43,765 nucleotides of DNA, taken from Paracoccaceae bacterium. Lineage in GTDB: Bacteria; Pseudomonadota; Alphaproteobacteria; Rhodobacterales; Rhodobacteraceae. Shown here piece after piece: positions 23,632 through 31,579 of the stretch. The first letter of the stretch is position 1; every line of letters starts with the position of its first letter. The stretch is taken from contig CANJQT010000021.1 in the NCBI GenBank assembly GCA_947476475.1, positions 1 through 43,765 of the forward strand. Reading direction: 5' to 3'. Below the pieces are notes generated by a model. The model was not told the origin of the DNA, made no database searches, and worked only from the letters and a program-made list of their open reading frames with translations. The position numbers and the translations under genes were made by a program.

Positions 23632-24249
23632 TCAGCCGAGCAGAACAGTCCGCACAAGTTTCATCGTCATCTGCAGGCCGTTCTCGACTGCGTCGTGATT
23701 CCGGTGCCGGACCCAATCGAGCCAAAGCCCGTCCTGGGTTGCCATGATCGTATCGAGAAGCGCCGGAATGGCCGCGATTTTTGCAGGGTCGTTGTCAGCC
23801 AAGGGCCGCATCAGGCTTTCCAGCATCTGCCGATAGTGATCATAGAGCGCCCGTTCCGTTTCGGCCAGTTTTTCGGAATTGCAGGCCGCCGACCACAAGT
23901 CGATCCGCACGCGCAGATGACGGAAGTCAAGAAACTCATCGTCAAAACCGGCGCGCAGGAAGGCTTCGAATTTGCGAACCGGCTGATCGTCGACCTGCTG
24001 GAGACATCTGTCTGAAGCGTTCCGCAATCGTTCGGAAATCAGGCGGTAGGCCTCCGACAGGACGTCGTCCATGCCAGCAAAATTGTAGGTGATATGGCCA
24101 AGGGAAAGCCCTGCTTCCGCCGCCACCTTGCGCGCTGACAGGTGCGCATAGCCATCCCTTTCGAGGACGCGCCTGGCGGCCTGCGCAATCTCGCTACGCC
24201 TGTTCTGCTTGAACCGAGAGAGTTCCTGACCTGGCGACTGCTGCCCCAC
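23632..24249 (-). CDS. TetR-family regulator (BetI-like)
   Basis: A 205-residue repressor. The N-terminal helix-turn-helix reads YAHLSARKVAAEAGLSLGHI followed by TYNF, and the C-terminal domain has the BetI-like pattern RIDLWSAACNSEKLAE ... LDTIMATQDGLWLDW. The start is GTG 24249 with AAGGTCG upstream. It is divergent from the LLM monooxygenase operon and probably represses it through the 16-bp palindrome at 24415. The ligand is unknown; it is not near choline/betaine genes, so a true BetI role is unlikely. Confidence 0.88.
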   Translation of the reverse strand: MGQQSPGQELSRFKQNRRSEIAQAARRVLERDGYAHLSARKVAAEAGLSLGHITYNFAGMDDVLSEAYRLISERLRNASDRCLQQVDDQPVRKFEAFLRAGFDDEFLDFRHLRVRIDLWSAACNSEKLAETERALYDHYRQMLESLMRPLADNDPAKIAAIPALLDTIMATQDGLWLDWVRHRNHDAVENGLQMTMKLVRTVLLG

Positions 24250-24720
24250 CTGTGACGACCTTCTGCCTTCAGCCCATCATGCGTCGGCTGCCGCAAGAAC
24301 GCCACTGCCGCAATTTGTTCCTTGCGATAGTGGCGGCGACCCCGCGTGTCAAACGCCGAACGCACCGGGGGCCGACAGGCGGCACCTAAAACACAGATTG
24401 ACAGAACTGGCTTTTGGTACGAACGTACCACAAATGACCCGATCAGCCCGGAATATGCAAAGGACCAGTCATCTGATGAAGTGCAAGGATCGAGAGTGCG
24501 GCGGGGAAGCGTATCCCGCAGCAAACCCGAAAATGTTCCGGCGCGCCCACCCGCGCGTTCTGGTCGCTATCAACCCTCAGCCCTTGTGCGACGGCAGGCA
24601 CGCGCCGTAGCGGCGTGGCGCATTGGTCTGGCTGCTTTCGCAGGACAGCGTGTTGTTCCAGTGCCTGCGCCCGACGGGCACCCCGCGATCCGCGGACACC
24701 TTAACAGAACAGAGGACTTC
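24250..24720. other. Divergent regulatory region between tetR and the LLM operon
   Basis: This 471-base region holds no convincing gene. A frame open from 24346 reads into the LLM gene, but its product is low-complexity and Arg/Pro-rich with no ribosome site. It contains an imperfect hairpin (24300-24335: 14-base arms with two mismatches, 8-base loop), a TTGACA box at 24398-24403 and the TetR-type palindrome at 24415-24430. The 290 bases from there to the LLM ATG would be a long untranslated leader. Confidence 0.55.
24415..24430. promoter_or_regulatory. Probable TetR operator
   Basis: TGGTACG-AA-CGTACCA is a perfect 16-bp dyad with 7-bp arms and a 2-base centre, a size and shape typical of TetR-family operators. 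It starts 11 bases after a TTGACA box (24398-24403), so bound repressor would cover the spacer and -10 region of a plus-strand promoter for the LLM operon. Confidence 0.65.
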
Positions 24721-25767
24721 ATGGACGTTTCGCATTTCCTGAATTCGCACCTTCTTGATCCGTCGCTTGGCGGCAAGGCGCTTTACCGCAACATGATGGC
24801 GCAGGCGGAACATGCCGAAACTTGCGGGTTTCGCGGGGTGTCCATTCCTGAGCATCATCTGTTGAATTTGCTGCTGGTGCCGTCGCCGTTGCAGTTCGCC
24901 GCCGCCATAGCGGCCCGGACCGGGCGCATCGAAATTGCGACCTCTATCTGCCAGCTTCCGCTGCGCGACATGCGCATCTTTGCCGGAGAGGTGGTCCAGG
25001 CCCAGGCGCTGTGTGGCGGGCGGCTGATCCTGGGTGTCGGGAAAGGCGCTTTCGGCTATGAGACCGGGCGCATGGGTGTTCCGATGGAAGAGACAAAGGC
25101 ACGTTTCGAGGAAAGCCTGCAGGTTCTGGAGGCACTGCTGACGGGCGAAGACGTATCCTGGAAGGGAACCTGGTACAATTTCGAACCCCTGACCATCATG
25201 CCCCGACCCGAAGACCCGATCCCGATTGCACTGGCCATAATGGCGCCGCCCGGCATCGAGGCGGCGGCAAGGGCCGGATATCATGTTCAGACCACGCCGC
25301 TTTCGGCCAGTCATGGGGTGCTGACCGAGCAGGTCGATGCCTTCCATCGCGGGGCATCCGAGTCAAATGTGGCGGGGCAGCGTCTGTCGTTGCAGCGCGG
25401 GCTGTTCGTTACCCGGAACGACACGGATGCTGACGCCAAGGTGAATGCGGCATACCGCTATTACATGAGTTTCGACAACGTGTTTGGCGGCCCCGGAATT
25501 GTGGAGAAGGGCATCGTCAAACCGCTTCCGCGCAAGCAGACACTGGACGAGTTTCGCAGCAACGTCCTTATTTGCGGACGCGACGAAATGATCGAGCGTC
25601 TGTCAGCCTATGCTCAGCTTGGGATCGACGAGATCATAGTGTCGGCGAACTTCGGTCAGGACCAATCCGAGGTTCTTGACATGATGAGCCACCTTGCCGA
25701 GGACGTGATGCCCAAGGTCGCGGCGACAGTGCGGCCATGCCCTGCCATTCAACGCAAACAAGGATAA
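24721..25767 (+). CDS. LLM-class flavin-dependent oxidoreductase (bacterial luciferase-like)
   Basis: A 348-residue TIM-barrel monooxygenase of the luciferase family. Features are the HAETCGFRGVSIPEHH segment, the ATSICQLPLRDMRIFAGE strand-loop, RLILGVGKGAFGYE, the FEESLQVLEALLTGEDVSWKG segment and a C-terminal GIDEIIVSANFG. Such enzymes use reduced FMN from a separate reductase to hydroxylate or cleave C-C, C-N or C-S bonds. ATG 24721 has AGAGGAC upstream. It is the first gene of a three-gene operon with a tautomerase and a hydrolase under TetR. Confidence 0.88.
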   Translation: MDVSHFLNSHLLDPSLGGKALYRNMMAQAEHAETCGFRGVSIPEHHLLNLLLVPSPLQFAAAIAARTGRIEIATSICQLPLRDMRIFAGEVVQAQALCGGRLILGVGKGAFGYETGRMGVPMEETKARFEESLQVLEALLTGEDVSWKGTWYNFEPLTIMPRPEDPIPIALAIMAPPGIEAAARAGYHVQTTPLSASHGVLTEQVDAFHRGASESNVAGQRLSLQRGLFVTRNDTDADAKVNAAYRYYMSFDNVFGGPGIVEKGIVKPLPRKQTLDEFRSNVLICGRDEMIERLSAYAQLGIDEIIVSANFGQDQSEVLDMMSHLAEDVMPKVAATVRPCPAIQRKQG

Positions 25768-25772
25768 AGACC

Positions 25773-25967
25773 ATGCCCGTAATCCGCATCGAAATGTTCG
25801 AAGGACGCACGATCGAACAAAAGCGCGCCTGTGCGGCCGCTGTCACCCAGGCTTTCGTCGATACCTGTGGCGCATCACCCCAGTCGGTCCACATCGTGTT
25901 TCAGGATGTTGCGAAAAGCGACTGGGCGGTGGCCGGCCGCCTGATCAGCGATCCCAAGCCCGAGTGA
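25773..25967 (+). CDS. 4-oxalocrotonate tautomerase-family protein
   Basis: A 64-residue tautomerase-superfamily protein. After Met removal the catalytic Pro-1 heads the chain (PVIRIEMFEGRTIEQK), as in 4-oxalocrotonate tautomerase. The pattern C-A-A-A-V-T-Q-A-F and the VHIVFQDVAKSDWAVAGRL segment fit the family. It interconverts enol and keto acids, a step common after ring or C-C cleavage. It starts 5 bases after the LLM gene and overlaps the hydrolase gene by one base. Confidence 0.88.
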   Translation: MPVIRIEMFEGRTIEQKRACAAAVTQAFVDTCGASPQSVHIVFQDVAKSDWAVAGRLISDPKPE

Positions 25968-26764
25968 TGCCCATGGCCATCAGTTGCGCCTGTTCAATCG
26001 AGGGCAAGGGCCCTGCGCTTTTCCTTATCCATGGCATTGGCGCCCGCCGCGCGACCTTTACCGGTCTGGTCGCGGCCCTGAAGGACCGCTTCACTTGCAT
26101 CAGCTATGATCTGCGTGGTCATGGGGAAAGCCCGATGCCGTCGGGTCAGTTCGGGTTGGATGACCTGGTCGATGACCTGGAGGCCCTGCGCGCCCGACTG
26201 GGTATCGAACAGGCGCACTTTGCCGGACATTCGCTGGGAGGAATGATTGGCCCGGCCTATGCGCGCCGGTATCCTCAGCGCGTCTTGTCGCTGGGCCTAT
26301 GGTCCACCGCCGCCTTTCGCAGCGAGGATGACAGCGCCAAGGTCAAGGCGGTTGTCGCGGCAATGCGCGAGAAAGGCATCGACAAGGTTCTGGATACCCT
26401 GACGGCGCGCTGGTTCACCGACGCTTTCGCCGCCGCGCATCCGGAGGTGATCGAGCGGCGCAAGAAGCAGGTCATGGATACGCCGGCAGACGTGTTCCTG
26501 AACGTCTTCGACATCTATGCCGAAACCGAAATGGGCCCCTGGCTGCACGAGATTGCCGCACCTGCGATGGTTCTGACCGGCGAAAACGACGGCGGCTGCA
26601 ATCCGCGACTGAACCGCCTGATTGCCGCGGCAATGCCAAACGCCGAGCTTGTCGTGCTGCCCGAGCTAAAGCACGCGATCTTCATCGAGGCGACTGATCA
26701 GGTCGTTCCGCATGTCCGTCGCTTTCTGCTTGAACATGACACGACGGGCCGGACGGCCTTGTGA
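25967..26764 (+). CDS. Alpha/beta-hydrolase (enol-lactonase-like)
   Basis: A 265-residue serine hydrolase. The oxyanion strand reads ALFLIHGIGARRATF, the nucleophile elbow is AGHSLGGM with the catalytic Ser, the acid is likely the Asp in TGENDGG, and the His is in LKHAIFIE. The whole resembles PcaD-type 3-oxoadipate enol-lactonases, though substrate assignment is open. ATG 25967 overlaps the tautomerase stop (TGATG); GTG 25964 is the alternative. It ends the LLM operon. Together the three genes suggest oxygenation, tautomerisation and hydrolysis of a ring or lactone compound. Confidence 0.85.
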   Translation: MPMAISCACSIEGKGPALFLIHGIGARRATFTGLVAALKDRFTCISYDLRGHGESPMPSGQFGLDDLVDDLEALRARLGIEQAHFAGHSLGGMIGPAYARRYPQRVLSLGLWSTAAFRSEDDSAKVKAVVAAMREKGIDKVLDTLTARWFTDAFAAAHPEVIERRKKQVMDTPADVFLNVFDIYAETEMGPWLHEIAAPAMVLTGENDGGCNPRLNRLIAAAMPNAELVVLPELKHAIFIEATDQVVPHVRRFLLEHDTTGRTAL

Positions 26765-27054
26765 CGGCAAGCTGGCCGCCGCTAGCAAGCGACATCTTTC
26801 GCCCCGCTTGTGGCCTTCGTCTTGATCATTCCTGATCCAGATTGGGCGCTTTTGCAGGCCGCAGATCACCATTCTGAAAGATGGTCTGTTGCGTCAGGCC
26901 GCCGGTCGAGCCTTTCAGGGGAATGTTGGTCTGGATGGCGGCATGCCGGCTTCTGGCCTATGCCCGGACGTTCAACGGGGGCAGCGGCCATCCGCGTGCA
27001 GCACACCGAGCCGATGAGTTCGCGTGGCTGCGGCGCAGCCCTGCGCGGGCCAAA
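26765..27054. other. Intergenic region between convergent hydrolase and amidohydrolase genes
   Basis: No convincing gene was found. A short dyad ACCAT / ATGGT (26868-26872 and 26881-26885) is the only structure noticed. No clear terminator could be assigned to either flanking operon. Confidence 0.4.
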
Positions 27055-28515
27055 TCATGACCATAGCCGAAACGACGGACCGAACAGCTTTTCCGCTGGC
27101 GGGCGCCCCGGGGCGCGGTCTGCATGGATCGATTTGGCTTTGAGAAGCTGCAGGTCAGCGGTCTCTGTCAGCCGCGGGGTGTCAGCCCCGACCACTTGAA
27201 AATCTTCCATCACGGTCTGGCCATCAATGTAGCTTGCGATGAAGTCCCGCCCGGATCCGGCAAGGGCCATTGCCTTGATCGGGTCCTGCACCTGGCCAAG
27301 GTGAAACCCGGAAAGATCGAAAACCGTGACATCGGCCCGCGCCCCGGCCTGAAGGCGGCCAAGGTCAGGGCGGCCCAGCGCATCAGCGCCGCCGATGGTC
27401 GCAGCGCGGTAGAAGTCTGCGGCTGTCGCCTCGTGATCAGGGGTCATGAGCCGTGAAAGCATCCGGCCCAGGCGGATATTTTCGACCATGTCGGCGGGGA
27501 AGGTATCGGTGCCCATGCCGAAACGCACGCCTTTGGCGCGGTGACTGGCGAACGAGGCCAGTGCTTCGCCATCACGGCCAAAGACCAGCGGGCAATGGGC
27601 GACCGTTGCGCCCGATGCCACCAGCCGCCGAATGTCGGCATCGCCAGCCACGCTGACCTGCGGGTGGCCCGAGATGTAGATGCCATGCGGCAGGATGGCG
27701 CGATCCGTCAGCAGGCCCAGACTTTCGAGCCAGCCCAGCGGTGTGTGGCCGTGCAATTCGCGCACGGTTTCAAACTCATAGACCGACTGACAGCAATGCA
27801 GCCGCATCGGCACGCCGGTTTCGCGTTGCAGGGCGGCGGTGCGTTCCAGGACGCGTGGCATCTGGGTTTCGATCCGGTCGGGGGCCAGGAAGGCGCGGAT
27901 GCGGCCCCCGGCCTTGCCGTCGAAATCGGCGATGAAGCGGGCGGCATCGTCGAGGCCCGCCATTCCCTTGCCCTCATCCCAGTGCCGGGCAAGCGAGCCA
28001 TCACCGCGCTGATAGGTCAGGCCGGACATGTAGCAGGGGCCAAGATAGGCGCGTATGCCCATTTCCTTGGCGATTGCTGCGACGCCTGCCATTTCGTCAT
28101 AGCTTTCCGCCCAGGCCCGGTAGAGCATCGAGGTGATCGGCAGCGCCGTGGTGATGCCGTTGCGGATCAGCTGGGTAAAGGCATAGCGGTATTTGAACAG
28201 CTCTTCTTGCGGCGTATAGGCTTCCTGTGGCTCCCGACGCAGGGCGTCTTCGGTCCAGACCCGGCCAAGATTGCGGCCAGGGCCGTTGTCGAAGGTCAGC
28301 ACCTCAGTATCCAGATCACCTAGCGCGTCCAGATCAACGAAACCGGGGCCGATCATCGCGCGGCCATGGTTGATACGGCGGTCGACCTCGCCCGGGAAGG
28401 CGCGACCGACGAATTCGATCGTATTGCCCGAGAAAACCACCTCGCCGCCGGGGATCAACACATGGTCCCCTTTGTGGAACCCCACAACCCAGTCCGCGGT
28501 CAGCAGAGTGCGCAT
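27055..28515 (-). CDS. Amidohydrolase-family protein lacking the first HxH motif
   Basis: A 486-residue TIM-barrel amidohydrolase of the chlorohydrolase/guanine deaminase branch. The second strand His (MRLHCCQS), the LPHGIYISGH segment, the AHCPLVFGRDG segment and the MGTDTFPADM Asp are visible. Where the first metal-binding HxH should follow PGFV (residues 59-67), the sequence is PGFVDLDALGD, with no His. So it either binds metal differently or belongs to a subgroup with Asp ligands. ATG 28515 overlaps the stop of the upstream deaminase-like gene (TGATG). It is last in the pot operon. Confidence 0.82.
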   Translation of the reverse strand: MRTLLTADWVVGFHKGDHVLIPGGEVVFSGNTIEFVGRAFPGEVDRRINHGRAMIGPGFVDLDALGDLDTEVLTFDNGPGRNLGRVWTEDALRREPQEAYTPQEELFKYRYAFTQLIRNGITTALPITSMLYRAWAESYDEMAGVAAIAKEMGIRAYLGPCYMSGLTYQRGDGSLARHWDEGKGMAGLDDAARFIADFDGKAGGRIRAFLAPDRIETQMPRVLERTAALQRETGVPMRLHCCQSVYEFETVRELHGHTPLGWLESLGLLTDRAILPHGIYISGHPQVSVAGDADIRRLVASGATVAHCPLVFGRDGEALASFASHRAKGVRFGMGTDTFPADMVENIRLGRMLSRLMTPDHEATAADFYRAATIGGADALGRPDLGRLQAGARADVTVFDLSGFHLGQVQDPIKAMALAGSGRDFIASYIDGQTVMEDFQVVGADTPRLTETADLQLLKAKSIHADRAPGRPPAEKLFGPSFRLWS

Positions 28516-29681
28516 CAGACCAGCCGCCCATCCTTAGCCACAACACGCCCGGCGCGCACCACGCGGCGGGCGTGTGGACGACGGCAGAGCGCATCACCGG
28601 GGGTTTCGGCGTCGATCATCAGGAAATCGGCGCGGTTGCCGGGGGCAAGGCCGTAACCGGCCAACCCGATGGCCCGCGCGGCATGGGTCGTGGCGCAGGC
28701 CAAGGCCAGCGCGAATTCGCTGTCGCGGCCCCAGTCATATTTGTAGGCGGTGAAGAACGCCCTTTCCAACATGTCGCCATTGCCGACGGGCGACCAGGAA
28801 TCGCGAATGCCGTCCGATCCGCAGCAGACCGTGACGCCCATTTCGGTCAGGGGCTGAACCGGCGGGATCGGGGTCTCGGCGGGGGCGGAGGTCATCAGCG
28901 AGATCTGCAGATCGGCCAGACGGCGGCCGATCTTTTCAAGCCGCCATTCGGGGATCATGCCAAGGCAATAGGCGTGGCTGATCATCACCCTGCCCTGAAG
29001 CCCCGCACCCTGGGTGTAATCTGCGATCCGTTCGATCTGCCAGGCGCCAAGTTCGCCCTTGTCATGCAGGTGGATGTCCAACCCTGCGCCAAACTCCTCG
29101 GCCATGCCGAAGATCAGGCGCAGCTGCCCATCGGGGTCGCCGTCGATGCCCGCCGGGTCAAGGCCCCCCACAGTTTCGACGCCCATCGTCATTGCCTGCC
29201 GCATGAGGTCTGCCGTGCCGGGCTGGCTAAGAAGTCCCGTTTGCGGGAAAGCCACGAACTGCATGTCGATCCGGTCGCGCCAAACCGCGCGCAATTCCAG
29301 CATCGCCTCGACATGTTTCACACCGATGTCGGGCGCCACGTCGATATGTGAGCGGATGGCGGTGGTGCCGTAACACAGCATCCGTTCCAGCAGCTTGCCG
29401 GCCCGGACAGAAATCGGCGTGGTCTGCCGCGCAAGAACCCGGCGCTCGTTGTCGATATAGTCACGCAGGGCGGGACCAGCGGAGGTGGCCATCCAGGGTT
29501 CGCCGTAAAGTGTCTTGTCCAGATGCACATGCGGTTCGACAAAGGCGGGCATCAGCAGACGCCCGCCCCCGTCCATTTCCGGCCCGCCCGCAAGGTTGGG
29601 GCCGATTTCGACAATCTTGCCCGCCTCGCAGCGAAGGGCGACGGGATTACCGGTCGCGTCACGCAGATTTGTGTAAAGCAT
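28515..29681 (-). CDS. Cytosine deaminase-like amidohydrolase
   Basis: A 388-residue metal-dependent amidohydrolase. HVHLDK at 51-56 supplies the first two ligands, HLHDKGE the third His plus the general-acid Glu, SHAYCLG the fourth His, and CCGSDGIRDSW the Asp. HxHLDK, HxHDxxE and the D-x-I-R-D-x-W ending are hallmarks of the cytosine deaminase (CodA) branch, which also acts on isoguanine, creatinine and related cyclic amidines. The real substrate should be the compound imported by the adjacent ABC system. ATG 29681 has GGGGAGAACGGG upstream. Confidence 0.86.
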   Translation of the reverse strand: MLYTNLRDATGNPVALRCEAGKIVEIGPNLAGGPEMDGGGRLLMPAFVEPHVHLDKTLYGEPWMATSAGPALRDYIDNERRVLARQTTPISVRAGKLLERMLCYGTTAIRSHIDVAPDIGVKHVEAMLELRAVWRDRIDMQFVAFPQTGLLSQPGTADLMRQAMTMGVETVGGLDPAGIDGDPDGQLRLIFGMAEEFGAGLDIHLHDKGELGAWQIERIADYTQGAGLQGRVMISHAYCLGMIPEWRLEKIGRRLADLQISLMTSAPAETPIPPVQPLTEMGVTVCCGSDGIRDSWSPVGNGDMLERAFFTAYKYDWGRDSEFALALACATTHAARAIGLAGYGLAPGNRADFLMIDAETPGDALCRRPHARRVVRAGRVVAKDGRLV

Positions 29682-29699
29682 CCCGTTCTCCCCTGTGGA

Positions 29700-29726
29700 T
29701 GCGCGGGCCGTTTGCTGGCCCGCGCA
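29700..29726 (-). other. Intercistronic hairpin between potD-like and deaminase genes
   Basis: A perfect 10-bp stem, TGCGCGGGCC / GGCCCGCGCA, has a 7-base loop. It lies between the binding-protein gene (ends at 29734) and the deaminase-like gene. No U-tract follows on the minus strand. A stabilising 3' hairpin after a binding-protein gene is a common way to keep that message more abundant than the rest of the operon. Confidence 0.6.
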
Positions 29727-29733
29727 AGTGTCA

Positions 29734-30777
29734 TCAGCCTTTCAGGCGCGTCCAGATCTTGTCACGCAATTCTTGCGCGGCAGGCGAGCAGACTTCGGTC
29801 GGCACCAGACGGTCGCCGTATTCGGCGGGCATGTTCACGGCTTCCGAGGATTTCCACTTGTCGTCGAGGAATTCACCGCTTTCGATCGAGTTTGCGTAAG
29901 CGATGGCGTTTGTGACCGCCGCCGCGTTTTCCGGTGCCATCATCCAGTTGATGAAGATCTTGGCATTTTCCGGATGTGGCGCGCCCGTCGGCATGGCGAA
30001 GTTGTCGCGGAACATCGGCGTGCCTTCCTTGGGGTAGATGAACTTGATCGTCGACCGCTGTGCCTGCGCGCGTGCAGTGGCCCCGGACCAAAGTTGGTGC
30101 ATCGCGACTTCGCCAGAGGCCATGCGGTCCACCGTGCTGTCGGCCGAGTACATCTTCAGCTTGGGCTTTTGCGCGGCAAGCAGGTCATAGATCTTGGCGG
30201 CATCTTCGTTGCTTTCGGTGCATTGCGGCACACCCAGATAGATTGCCGCGGCAAGGATGACCTCGCTGCCGATGTCCAGCGCGGCGATCTTGCCCTCCAA
30301 CTCTGCCGGAGGCTCGAAGAACACCGACCAGCTCTGATCCAGTTCGCCGCCGGTCACCTGACCCGAGTCGTAGGCGATGCCGGTCACACCCCAAGTGTAG
30401 GGCGCGGTATAGACACGGCCCGGATCGAATTCGGGATCCTTGAACGCCGGTTTCACATACTGGAAGTTTTCCATCTCGGCCGCGTTGATCGGCTGCAGCA
30501 GTCCGTCCTTGATCATCCCGGCCAAGACATAATCGGTGGGCACGATCACGTCGTAATTTGCGCCACCGGCCTGCAACTTGGCGATCAGGGTTTCATTGCT
30601 GTCATAGCCGTCCTGAATGACCTTGATGCCGGTCTCGGTTTCGAATTTAGTCAGCAGTTCTGGCGGGTAGTAATCGGTCCAGTTGAAGAAATAGAGCACT
30701 TTTTCTTCCTCGGCCGTGGCGGCCCCTGCGGCGCAGAAGGCGAGGATGGAGGCAGTCAGCAGTCCAGTCCATTTCAT
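29734..30777 (-). CDS. PotD/PotF-type periplasmic binding protein
   Basis: A 347-residue extracellular binding protein of the spermidine/putrescine class. The signal peptide ends at about residue 22 (CAAGAATA). The mature chain starts VLYFFNWTDYYPPELLTKF, the family signature with the ligand-lining W-T-D-Y, and continues YDSNETLIAKLQ and YDVIVPTDYVLAGM. ATG 30777 has GGGGAGA upstream; the open frame further upstream overlaps potC and is not used. Ligand is probably a di- or polyamine or a related cation. It is the fourth gene of the potABCD-like set. Confidence 0.92.
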   Translation of the reverse strand: MKWTGLLTASILAFCAAGAATAEEEKVLYFFNWTDYYPPELLTKFETETGIKVIQDGYDSNETLIAKLQAGGANYDVIVPTDYVLAGMIKDGLLQPINAAEMENFQYVKPAFKDPEFDPGRVYTAPYTWGVTGIAYDSGQVTGGELDQSWSVFFEPPAELEGKIAALDIGSEVILAAAIYLGVPQCTESNEDAAKIYDLLAAQKPKLKMYSADSTVDRMASGEVAMHQLWSGATARAQAQRSTIKFIYPKEGTPMFRDNFAMPTGAPHPENAKIFINWMMAPENAAAVTNAIAYANSIESGEFLDDKWKSSEAVNMPAEYGDRLVPTEVCSPAAQELRDKIWTRLKG

Positions 30778-30805
30778 AGTGCAGTCTCCCCTGTTGGTTG
30801 TTGGC

Positions 30806-31579
30806 TTAACGGCGTATTTTGCCGAGAAGGAAGGAAGTGACGACAAGCGCCACCGAGACGATCAGCATGATCGTGGATATCGCATTGATTTCGGGCGTGA
30901 TTCCGGCGCGGATGGCCGAGAAGATATAGACGGGCAGCGTGGTGGAGCCTGGGCCCGACAGGAAGAACGAGGTCAGGAAATCGTCAAGGCTGGTTACAAA
31001 GGCCAGCGTGAACCCCGCCATAATTCCAGGCCACATCAGCGGCAGAGTCACCCGCCGGAAAGTGACGAAGCGGTTTGCGTAAAGGTCTTGCGCGGCTTCT
31101 TCGAGGCTCGGGTTCATCCCCTCTAGCCGCGCGCGGATCGGCAGATAGGCGAAGGGAATGCAAAACGCGATGTGGGCAGGAATCATCGCCGTAAGCCCCA
31201 TGTCGATGCCAATGGCCACGAACAGCATCAGCGTGGCGACCGCCACCACCACCTCGGGCAGGATCAGGGGCGCGTTCAGGATTGCTTCGACCACCGCCAG
31301 CCCGCGAAAGCGGTTTTTGGTACCCAGAGCGGCCGCCAATGCCAGCAAGGTTGATCCCAGCCCAGCCGCGGTTGCAAGCACGAGCGAATTCCAAGTCGCA
31401 TCGCGGATAGACGGGTTGACGAGGATCTTGCGATACCAATCCAGCGAAGCCTCTGACCAGACCGTTGCGGTGCGGTTTGCGTTGAAGCTGTAAAAGATCA
31501 GCACCATCACCGGGACATACAGGTAGACCAGCACGCCGAGGCTGATTTCGCGGGTGAACGGCAGACGACGCAGGTTCAT
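30806..31579 (-). CDS. PotC-type ABC transporter permease
   Basis: A 257-residue inner-membrane permease with about six helices. The EAA loop that contacts the ATPase reads LEEAAQDLYANRFVTFRRVT. The protein begins MNLRRLPFTREISLGVLVYLYV from ATG 31579, which overlaps the potB-like stop (ATGA). It forms the translocation pore with the PotB-like subunit. Confidence 0.93.
   Translation of the reverse strand: MNLRRLPFTREISLGVLVYLYVPVMVLIFYSFNANRTATVWSEASLDWYRKILVNPSIRDATWNSLVLATAAGLGSTLLALAAALGTKNRFRGLAVVEAILNAPLILPEVVVAVATLMLFVAIGIDMGLTAMIPAHIAFCIPFAYLPIRARLEGMNPSLEEAAQDLYANRFVTFRRVTLPLMWPGIMAGFTLAFVTSLDDFLTSFFLSGPGSTTLPVYIFSAIRAGITPEINAISTIMLIVSVALVVTSFLLGKIRR

Noticed and set aside
24346-24720. 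N-terminal extension of the LLM monooxygenase from an earlier start
   Set aside because: The extension is Arg/Pro-rich with no family similarity and would include the promoter and operator region. ATG 24721 has a ribosome site and begins on the fold.
26810-27199. Plus-strand 129-codon frame between two operons
   Set aside because: It overlaps the amidohydrolase 3' end in antisense, and the product shows no recognisable domain.
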